Part shown: positions 41,728-47,762 of the stretch, in pieces
Layout of the letters: the number at the start of each line of letters is the position of its first letter
Numbering within the stretch: position 1 is the first letter of the stretch
Source: an uncultured Spirochaetales bacterium
GTDB lineage: Bacteria > Spirochaetota > Spirochaetia > Sphaerochaetales > Sphaerochaetaceae
Direction: 5' to 3'
NCBI GenBank assembly: GCA_934277975.1
Contig: CAKQWE010000008.1
Location: forward strand, 1-47,762
DNA: 47,762 nt
Position numbers and translations under genes: made by a program
Notes under the pieces: generated by a model
The model's input: only the letters and a program-made list of their open reading frames with translations
What the model was told of the DNA's origin: nothing
The model's database searches: none

Positions 41728-43431
41728 CTATAGGGAGAACTCCTTCTTCCTGGTAGATACGAGGAACACTATCATGGAAATGGCCGTGGAGAGCATGAGC
41801 ACAGATGCTATTGCCGCAGCATTTCCGTAGTTTCCCCTTGTAACCTGTTCATAGACGGCAACTGACAGCGTCTTCGTCCTTCCTGTATACAGAATGAGCG
41901 AAGCACTCAGCTCGTTTATGACCGTAACCCAACTCAGGATGGCTCCTGTGAGCACTCCCGATAGCATAAGTCTGAATGTTACCTTAAAAAAAGCCTTTTG
42001 TGGAGACGAACCAAGACTTATGGCAGCCTCCTCCGTATTGGGGCTTATCTGGTAAAGTATGGCCACACTGGAACGCAGTGTATGCGGCAGTCTACGGATG
42101 ATGAACGCTATGATGATTATGGCAGCCGTTCCGCTTAGGACCAAAGGCTTCTTGTTGAAGCACAAAAGCAGCATGATGCCAAGAATGGAGCCTGAAATTA
42201 TGTATGGGAACACCGTAACGATATCAAGGGTTGATGTAAGTGCATTTCTTTTTCTCACAGAAAGATATGCAACGAACACTGCAATTATCACGATGAGGGC
42301 TATGGCCACGACTCCGTATGTGTAGGTGTGCGCTGCACTCTTGATTATGGTTGACTTCATCTTGGAGAAGCTCTCAAGGGAGAACGAGGAGAGAAACCTA
42401 GTACCTTTGGTTTCCAGAAATGCAGTGTATATGACCGTGAACTGTGGAATGACGGAGATTCCTACAAGCAGATACGAATACACATATGCAAGCACTCCTT
42501 TGACTCCCGTTATCTTCTTTGGAACTATGCGCTTGACAGATCTCATCCTGAACGACTTGCGGTTGATAATGAACTTCTGGAGAAAGTATAGGCAGGCGGT
42601 GAGAGTCACCATTACAAGGGCGATCGCCGCTGCAAAGTTGGCATCGCTTCCGTTCTCACCCATGAATGCTCGGTATATTAGAACAGGAAGAACCCTGTAG
42701 CCCTCCCCTATGAGCATGGCGGTTCCAAAGTCCGCAATGGATGTCATGAACACCATGAGGGCGGCCGCCAATATGGTTGGCAGTACAAGAGGCACTATCA
42801 TCTTTATGACGTTCTTCACAGGACTGCATCCAAGACTGCGGGATGCTTCAAGAAGGGATGTGTCTATCTTCTTCATGGCACCAGACACATACAGGTAGAT
42901 GTTGGAATACATCTTGAGCACAAGCACAAGGATTATACCCCCAAGTCCATAGATGGTTGGCATAGTCACCCCCAACTTGTCCGCAAAGAACTGTGTGACT
43001 ATTCCGCTGCGTCCTAGGAGGATGACCCATGAGTACGCTCCTATGAACGATGGTGACATCATTGAGAATATGATGAGTACCTGAAGGAACTTCTTACCCT
43101 TTATCTCATAGAATGTGAGGATGTAGGCCAGAAGCGTTCCAAGCACCACCGTTATGAGAGTCACACCAACACCAATGGCAAGAGAATGCCATATTGCGTT
43201 TGTGTAGTATTTCTTGCCAAAGAACGTCCTGAAGTTGTCAAGCGTCCAAGCTCCGGTCTCAGTATCCTTGAAACCGGATACGAGCAGCTTGAACAGAGGA
43301 TATACGAGAAAGAGCGCAAAGAGGACGAACACAACCAAAGTCACTACGCTCCAGAAGTTAATGCCCTGGATCCAACCGTGAAGCCTGTCCTTGAAGCTGC
43401 CTTTGCCAAGTGAAAGCGAACTACTCTTCAT
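41728..43431 (-). CDS. FbpB/AfuB-type ABC transporter permease (two fused domains)
   Basis: A 567-residue inner-membrane permease with two BPD_transp_1 domains in tandem, about twelve helices. Each half has an EAA-type loop: EASRSLGCSPVKNVIKMIVPLVLP near 195 and EAAISLGSSPQKAFFKVTFRLML near 480. This layout is typical of the Fe3+/polyamine-like class that also includes hexose-phosphate AfuB. It overlaps the ATPase gene by 11 bases. Confidence 0.93.
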   Translation of the reverse strand: MKSSSLSLGKGSFKDRLHGWIQGINFWSVVTLVVFVLFALFLVYPLFKLLVSGFKDTETGAWTLDNFRTFFGKKYYTNAIWHSLAIGVGVTLITVVLGTLLAYILTFYEIKGKKFLQVLIIFSMMSPSFIGAYSWVILLGRSGIVTQFFADKLGVTMPTIYGLGGIILVLVLKMYSNIYLYVSGAMKKIDTSLLEASRSLGCSPVKNVIKMIVPLVLPTILAAALMVFMTSIADFGTAMLIGEGYRVLPVLIYRAFMGENGSDANFAAAIALVMVTLTACLYFLQKFIINRKSFRMRSVKRIVPKKITGVKGVLAYVYSYLLVGISVIPQFTVIYTAFLETKGTRFLSSFSLESFSKMKSTIIKSAAHTYTYGVVAIALIVIIAVFVAYLSVRKRNALTSTLDIVTVFPYIISGSILGIMLLLCFNKKPLVLSGTAAIIIIAFIIRRLPHTLRSSVAILYQISPNTEEAAISLGSSPQKAFFKVTFRLMLSGVLTGAILSWVTVINELSASLILYTGRTKTLSVAVYEQVTRGNYGNAAAIASVLMLSTAISMIVFLVSTRKKEFSL

Positions 43432-44557
43432 GGCTTGTTCCCTCTATCAAAGATACCCCGGTTGTGGCATCGAACACGTTTATTTTATGAGGATACACCT
43501 CAAATGAGACATCGTCTCCAACCTTGAGCAGGCTTGTGGCCGTACCAAGGTCCTGCGAGATTTCGAACACATCCTCAGTATCTTCCTCCCCCTTTGGGCA
43601 CTCGACGTCCTTGATGTCAACGAAGTAGATCACATACTTCCCAAGATATGTCGATTTGGAGATGTGGGATTTGAAGCCTCTTGAAGGATCCTTGCTTACG
43701 AAGAACTCCTCAGGTCTGATTCCAACGACTACGCGGCCCTCAGGGGTATTGGCCTTGATGTTGTCCATCTCTACGCTGTAGCCGTTTCCAAAGTCCAATG
43801 TGCGAACTGCGCCCTTTCCTTTGAGCTGTGCGTATACAAAGCCGGAGTGACCTATGAAGTCCGCTACAAAGAGGTTGTACGGACGTGTATATATCGTGTG
43901 AGGCGAAGCGATCTGTTGGATTTCGCCTTTGTTCATGACCGCAATCCTGTCTGATATGGCAAGCGCCTCCTCCTGGTCATGCGTGACGTACACGGTGGTG
44001 ATGCCAATCTCCTTTTGAATATCGCGTATGACACCACGCATCTCGACTCTGAGTTTGGCGTCTAGGTTGCACAAAGGCTCATCCATGAGAAGAACATCCG
44101 GATGGATTGCTATTGCACGGGCCAGAGCCACACGCTGCTGCTGTCCACCGGAAAGGTTTTCAGGAAGTCTGTCGCGGTAGATGTCTATCTTGGTGAGCTT
44201 CATGATGGACTCGACCCTTGCATCGGCCTCCTGCTTTGGAACCTTGTGTTCCTTGAGGCCGTATCGAATATTCTGTTCAACGGTAAGGTGCGGGAAGATC
44301 GCGTAGTCCTGAAACACCATTCCAATGTTCCTCTTGTGGGCAGGGATGTTGTTTATGACCTGTCCGCTGAAGCTTATCGTTCCGCCTTCGATTGAATTGA
44401 AGCCTGCAATCATCCTAAGAAGAGTCGTCTTGCCGCATCCGCTTGGCCCAAGGAGGGTGAAAAGCTCGCTGTTGCGTATCTGTGCGGAAAGATCTGGGAT
44501 GATTGTAAGGTTGCCATACCTTTTAACAGCATGTTCGATGATTATGTCCTTGCTCAT
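43421..44557 (-). CDS. FbpC/AfuC-type ABC transporter ATPase
   Basis: A 378-residue ATPase. Walker A is GPSGCGKTT (residues 37-45), the signature LSGGQQQRVALARA (near 135), Walker B VLLMDEPLCNLD and the switch His in VTHDQEEA. A C-terminal TOBE-like regulatory domain (~240-378) follows. It energises the fused permease encoded next. The substrate class (Fe3+, thiamine, polyamine, sugar phosphate) cannot be told from the ATPase alone. Confidence 0.93.
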   Translation of the reverse strand: MSKDIIIEHAVKRYGNLTIIPDLSAQIRNSELFTLLGPSGCGKTTLLRMIAGFNSIEGGTISFSGQVINNIPAHKRNIGMVFQDYAIFPHLTVEQNIRYGLKEHKVPKQEADARVESIMKLTKIDIYRDRLPENLSGGQQQRVALARAIAIHPDVLLMDEPLCNLDAKLRVEMRGVIRDIQKEIGITTVYVTHDQEEALAISDRIAVMNKGEIQQIASPHTIYTRPYNLFVADFIGHSGFVYAQLKGKGAVRTLDFGNGYSVEMDNIKANTPEGRVVVGIRPEEFFVSKDPSRGFKSHISKSTYLGKYVIYFVDIKDVECPKGEEDTEDVFEISQDLGTATSLLKVGDDVSFEVYPHKINVFDATTGVSLIEGTSHEE

Positions 44558-44622
44558 TGGAAACCTCTTTAAAGTCTTGATTTTGAAGTCTTGGTTAACT
44601 CATGGTCCTATAATGGTTTCAA

Positions 44623-44655
44623 ATGGGCCGGAACGCTCCACGCATTCCAGCCCAT
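44623..44655 (-). other. Intercistronic hairpin between binding-protein and ATPase genes
   Basis: On the minus strand ATGGGCTGGAATG and CGTTCCGGCCCAT form a 13-bp stem with G-U pairs and a 7-nt loop, starting 10 bases after the binding-protein stop. No T-tract follows directly. Such hairpins often stabilise the upstream mRNA so the binding protein is made in excess. Confidence 0.6.
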
Positions 44656-44664
44656 CTCTACCAT

Positions 44665-45699
44665 TTAGTTGGCTACGCTTGTCCAAACGTCCATGAACCT
44701 GCTGAGCCAAGCCTTCTTGTTGGCCGATGCCAATGCGCTGTTTCCATCTGTAAGAGTGATGGACGCAGTATTTGGAAGGGCATCGGAGAATGCAAGGTCG
44801 GATCTGATTCCACGGATGTTGAGCTCATCGCAGAAGAGCTGCTGGATCTCAAGGCTTGTAAGGAAGTCGATGAACTTCTCTGCGTTCTTCTCGTTCTTTG
44901 CACCGTTTACGATTGCCGCTGTCGTGCACTCACCGTATGCACCCTCTTCGCAGTAGACGATCTTAACTGGATATCCGTCCTTGACGGCCTGGAAGGAGAC
45001 CTCTTCGTATGTGCAGCCAACTGCATACTCGCCATCGCATACACCCTTCCATACAGCTGATGAGCTGTTGAGAAGCTTGCCATCCAGGTTCTCTGCGAAC
45101 TCCGTGACGTAGTTCCATGCAGCCTCTGACTCCGGGTCGTGGTCAGTGCCCATGTCGAACAGCATGTTGGAGAGCTGGCCAAAGCCAGACGAGGATGCTG
45201 AAGGATCGACCATTGAAATCTTGCCCTTGAGAGCCGGATTGAGAAGGCTTGCATAGCCTGTCACGTCAATGCCCTCCGTAAGGTTCGTATTGACCAAAAG
45301 ACAGCGAAGTGCAATCCCATAAGGTGTGTAGTAGTCGCCATCGACCCTGTATGGCTCATAGATGCTGTCATAGTTGACCGTTCTATAAGGCTTGAAAAGG
45401 CTTGTGTCATATGCCTGGATGGATGAAAGCGCAGCACCCCAGATCACATCTGCAAGAGGGTTGTCCTTCTCCGACTCGATTCTCTTGAGAAGCTCACCAA
45501 CGCCCGCTGTGACAAGCTCCACCTCAATGCCGGTCTCTTCTTCGAACTGGGAGACGATTGGCTCGATCGTCTTCTCTGAAACGGTTGTGTAGACCGTCAG
45601 CTTCTTGCTTTCTTCGCTCTTGGCCTCCTGCGCGCCCTGTGCGAAAACGCATGTGCACACCAAAGCTGCAAGAACCAGAATTGATACCATCTTCTTCAT
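44665..45699 (-). CDS. Extracellular solute-binding protein (FbpA/AfuA class)
   Basis: A 344-residue periplasmic binding protein. The signal peptide MKKMVSILVLAALVCTCVFA is followed by QGAQEAKSEESKK, a spirochaete-style mature end; a nearby Cys17 could also allow lipidation. The fold begins LTVYTTVSEKTIEPIVSQFEEETGIEVE (~33). Fe-binding FbpA proteins carry a Tyr-Tyr pair near the C-terminal third; at the equivalent stretch here I see CTYEEVSFQAV rather than a clear YY, which weakens an iron role. Start at 45699 with AGGAGG upstream. First gene of the operon. Confidence 0.9.
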   Translation of the reverse strand: MKKMVSILVLAALVCTCVFAQGAQEAKSEESKKLTVYTTVSEKTIEPIVSQFEEETGIEVELVTAGVGELLKRIESEKDNPLADVIWGAALSSIQAYDTSLFKPYRTVNYDSIYEPYRVDGDYYTPYGIALRCLLVNTNLTEGIDVTGYASLLNPALKGKISMVDPSASSSGFGQLSNMLFDMGTDHDPESEAAWNYVTEFAENLDGKLLNSSSAVWKGVCDGEYAVGCTYEEVSFQAVKDGYPVKIVYCEEGAYGECTTAAIVNGAKNEKNAEKFIDFLTSLEIQQLFCDELNIRGIRSDLAFSDALPNTASITLTDGNSALASANKKAWLSRFMDVWTSVAN

Positions 45700-45860
45700 G
45701 TTTCCTCCTAAACCGGTCTTCACACATGGCATACCAAAGCCAGCCTAGACCGATGTCTTTGTTTTCTGAAATCCATCGTAACACCGCATTTTTTACAAGG
45801 ATATCCTCGGAAAATATCTTTTTCATCCCGTTTTCTGACATCTCGTTTTATGCTTTGAAC

Positions 45861-45871
45861 TCGTTGAACGA
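45861..45871. promoter_or_regulatory. Small palindrome between divergent genes
   Basis: TCGTT-G-AACGA is a perfect inverted repeat in the 188-bp gap between the binding-protein gene and the small membrane-protein gene. It may be an operator for either gene. No strong promoter core was seen. Confidence 0.3.
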
Positions 45872-45887
45872 CTAAGGAATTTGCTTT

Positions 45888-46100
45888 ATGATCGAAAGCA
45901 TGAAGACATCGGTCCAAAGAATCATAACCCTTTGCGTGGCCATTGCAAGTGCGGTTCTTGTATACTTTCTCTTCCATAGAAGCGTGGAGGCCCTGATTGT
46001 GGCAATAATGGTGGCGGGATCGGGCATTTGGCGTTTCTTCAGGGGTTCGGATGACGACGACGGACCAGACCCCAATGGAAACTACGAGCGCAGGGAATAG
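45888..46100 (+). CDS. Small two-helix membrane protein
   Basis: A 70-residue protein with two membrane helices (IITLCVAIASAVLVYFLF and ALIVAIMVAGSGIWRFF) and an acidic C-terminal tail (GSDDDDGPDPNGNYERRE). I do not recognise a family. AAGGAA precedes the ATG at 45888; an ATG at 45900 is also possible. It is divergent from the transporter operon and 83 bases before the TspO-like gene. Confidence 0.55.
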   Translation: MIESMKTSVQRIITLCVAIASAVLVYFLFHRSVEALIVAIMVAGSGIWRFFRGSDDDDGPDPNGNYERRE

Positions 46101-46148
46101 CTGTTTCCTAACCGTTTCTTAGTGTTCTTTTATCCTTTTGGTTTATAG

Positions 46149-46163
46149 ATTTTCAGTGAAAAT
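46149..46163 (+). promoter_or_regulatory. Inverted repeat upstream of the TspO-like gene
   Basis: ATTTTC-AGT-GAAAAT is a perfect inverted repeat 21 bases before the ATG of the TspO-like gene, a candidate operator or start-region site. Confidence 0.4.
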
Positions 46164-46183
46164 CACCACGAAGGAGGTCCTGT

Positions 46184-47023
46184 ATGGACGAAACCAAAGG
46201 AAAGAAATCTTGTACGTGCAGCACAACCGGAAAGGCTGTAGCGAATCTTTGTTTTCTAGTTGTGACGATGGCTGTAAATGCGTTGGGTGCATTTGGAATC
46301 ATAAACGGCCTTAGCCAAAAGCAGGTGTCGGACATGTACCCAACACTCATAACTCCAAGTCCGTTCACCTTTCAGATATGGATGGTCATCTATGCGTTGT
46401 TGATAGCCTCAATGATCGTCATGATAGTAAAAAGCAAAGATAAGTATTGGTCCAAGGCCATCGAAAACATCTCCTGGATGTTCTGGGTCTCATGCATATT
46501 CAACATTGCATGGATCGTTTCCTTCTCCTACATGAAGATTTGGCTTTCCGTTCTTTTCATAGCCATACTCATGATAACATTGGGCCTAATATGCTCAGAA
46601 CTTCTCAGAATGAGAAAGGATGGCAAATGGCTGCTTCCGCTCTCCTTTGGAATCTATTTTGGCTGGATAGTTGTGGCAACTGTCGTCAACATATCGGCGT
46701 TCCTGGTCAAGCTCAACTGGAACGGCTTTGGACTCAGCCCCTACATTTGGACGGTTATAGTTCTGGCGGTTGCCGTAGTCCTTACGGCGATCATAACCTA
46801 TAGCGACAAGAATGCGGCAATACCACTTCCCGTTGCATGGGCGTTCTTTGGCATACACCAAGCCAACAAACTCAGCAAGATGATAAACATCTCGTCCATA
46901 GTTGGAATCCTGCTATTGCTGGGTCTTGCCGTCTACACGCTTATCCTCAACGGCTGGGCCGTCCTTCCAAAGGATGACTCCAACGGTCGTAGAAACCTGA
47001 ACGATTCGAAAATCCAGGTCTGA
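46184..47023 (+). CDS. TspO/MBR-like tryptophan-rich membrane protein
   Basis: A 279-residue integral membrane protein with about seven helices. The pattern TPSPFTFQIWMVIYALL, MFWVSCIFNIAWIVSF and FGIYFGWIVVATVVNISAFL resembles the long tryptophan-rich sensory (TspO-like) family of Clostridia and related bacteria, longer than the classical ~160-residue TspO. Ligand and role are unknown; tetrapyrrole binding or stress sensing is only a family-level guess. AAGGAGG lies 6 bases before the ATG. Confidence 0.75.
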   Translation: MDETKGKKSCTCSTTGKAVANLCFLVVTMAVNALGAFGIINGLSQKQVSDMYPTLITPSPFTFQIWMVIYALLIASMIVMIVKSKDKYWSKAIENISWMFWVSCIFNIAWIVSFSYMKIWLSVLFIAILMITLGLICSELLRMRKDGKWLLPLSFGIYFGWIVVATVVNISAFLVKLNWNGFGLSPYIWTVIVLAVAVVLTAIITYSDKNAAIPLPVAWAFFGIHQANKLSKMINISSIVGILLLLGLAVYTLILNGWAVLPKDDSNGRRNLNDSKIQV

Positions 47024-47066
47024 TACGCTGATACGCTGGTTCGTTGGTCTCAAACGCAGCAGGCAG

Positions 47067-47100
47067 CAGCCCTTGGCCTTTCGTCGAGGGCTGTTTCTTT
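47067..47100 (+). terminator. Intrinsic terminator after the TspO-like gene
   Basis: CAGCCCT (47067-47073) pairs with AGGGCTG (47087-47093), followed by TTTCTTT. It also lies at the end of the convergent HicB-type gene. Confidence 0.8.
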
Positions 47101-47102
47101 GT

Positions 47103-47585
47103 TCAAGCCCTTTCCTCCCTACCATTGCTATAGAAGAGCTTCCAATCGAAACCAAGAAGCAGTCCAATCCTCTTTGCCATATCAACGGAAGGAACCCTTT
47201 CTCCGTTGGCTATTCTGGTTATATATGCTCTGTTTACCCCTAAGACCTGAGCCGCCTGATATTTTGTATAGCCTTTTTTTCTAAGCCCCTCATCGATTCT
47301 CGTTGGAATGTCCGGGTTTCTGTAATTGACTACATCCCTACCATCCCCAGCTTCAACCAGCATGATTCTGTCCTCCATGCTTGAGACGACCACCTTCTTC
47401 AACGGAGTCGGAGTCTTGCACTTTTCATTATCGAGGGCCAAGGCCAAAGCTTCTTTTGCCATCATATACGCCTGCTCTATGGAATGCCCTTGGGTCATGC
47501 AACTTGGGATATCCGGAAACTCAACCCAATAGCTCCCTCCTTCTTTATGGAATATCGCAGGGTAAATCCTTTTGTTTGATGTCAT
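47103..47585 (-). CDS. HicB-like antitoxin with XRE helix-turn-helix
   Basis: A 160-residue protein. The N-terminal HicB fold (YPAIFHKEGGSYWVEFPDIPSCMTQGHSIEQAYMMAKEALAL) is a degenerate RNase-H-like toxin-binding domain. The C-terminal XRE-type helix-turn-helix (~105-150: YTKYQAAQVLGVNRAYITRIANGERVPS) binds DNA. No hicA is next to it within the window: downstream is the TspO-like gene, and the 177 bases upstream hold only the promoter. It may be an orphan regulator, or its toxin lies outside. GGAGG precedes the ATG. Confidence 0.85.
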   Translation of the reverse strand: MTSNKRIYPAIFHKEGGSYWVEFPDIPSCMTQGHSIEQAYMMAKEALALALDNEKCKTPTPLKKVVVSSMEDRIMLVEAGDGRDVVNYRNPDIPTRIDEGLRKKGYTKYQAAQVLGVNRAYITRIANGERVPSVDMAKRIGLLLGFDWKLFYSNGREERA

Positions 47586-47615
47586 AGGTCAATCCTCCAA
47601 TCCAGCCTGTTTTAA

Positions 47616-47655
47616 GCTATAAAATTAGTTGCCCAAAAGTCAACTAAAATAAGTT
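47616..47655 (-). promoter_or_regulatory. HicB-type gene promoter with overlapping operator
   Basis: On the minus strand TTGACT (47638-47643) and TATAGC (47616-47621) are 16 bp apart. A perfect inverted repeat, TTAGTTG-N9-CAACTAA (47625-47647), covers -35 and the spacer, and another AGTTG half-site follows at 47652. This fits autorepression by the XRE domain. The remaining bases to the window end show no gene. Confidence 0.72.
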
Positions 47656-47762
47656 GTGTAGTCGAAATCAATAGTTGTTGTTTTCTGGTTCATGCACAAA
47701 ACTGGTGGGGCTGGCAGTAGAGGGAAAGGCGAAACAAAGGACGGAAACCATTGTAGAATGCA

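Overview
The window most likely comes from a gut-type spirochaete (Sphaerochaetaceae/Treponemataceae-like). The evidence is indirect: many short lipoprotein signals ending in a Cys lipobox, BspA-type leucine-rich-repeat lipoproteins, a solute-binding protein whose mature end begins with a QGAQEA-type sequence, DUF4143 ATPases and an Rpn-type nuclease. An anaerobic, purine-fermenting lifestyle is inferred from the gene content. No rRNA or phylogenetic marker is present, so the assignment is tentative.

Positions 1-20.1 kb hold a purine/urate catabolism region. On the minus strand there is one long operon, ygfK - ssnA - a three-subunit molybdenum hydroxylase (MoCo, 2Fe-2S, FAD) - an 8-oxoguanine-deaminase-like amidohydrolase - ygfM - xdhD (16883 to 3388, ending in a strong terminator). 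A separate ygeY-ygeW operon (2777 to 162) follows. Divergent on the plus strand are two fold-type-II PLP enzymes (17222-18691 and 18855-20075). Classical ygeX and hyuA are not in the window. The ygfK and ygeY promoters share a 17-bp direct-repeat motif at the same place upstream of -35, so the two operons are probably co-regulated. YgfK carries an extraordinary Cys/His/Asp-rich insertion.

Positions 20.2-24.9 kb are accessory: a membrane-anchored coiled-coil protein, a block of degenerate 9-10-bp repeats, a BrnT/BrnA toxin-antitoxin pair, a DUF4143 ATPase, tRNA-Leu(UAA) with its own promoter, and an Rpn-family nuclease.

Positions 24.9-31.5 kb encode five secreted lipoproteins (BIG2/InlB/BspA repeats, DUF6273, YDG/MBG-like). 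One is split by a poly-G tract that looks phase-variable. Positions 31.5-35.8 kb encode a signalling cluster: a 7TM pseudokinase, a histidine kinase and a LuxR-type regulator joined by ATGA overlaps, then a degenerate stand-alone receiver that runs into the lipoprotein genes.

Positions 36-37.3 kb hold a DinJ-type antitoxin/PIN toxin pair, a second copy of a dispersed repeat element, and a multibranched structure right after asnA. Positions 38.5-45.7 kb are a six-gene operon: a Fbp/Afu-type ABC transporter, a YesM/YesN two-component system and a KDPG-type aldolase, suggesting uptake and catabolism of a sugar acid or sugar phosphate rather than iron. The window closes with a small membrane protein, a TspO-like membrane protein and a HicB-XRE antitoxin-like regulator.

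The least explained signal is a family of roughly 370-410-bp intergenic elements. They have inverted ends starting GGTTCTTCA and internal drifting 9-10-bp tandem repeats, and one end sits directly against the T-tract of a transcription terminator.
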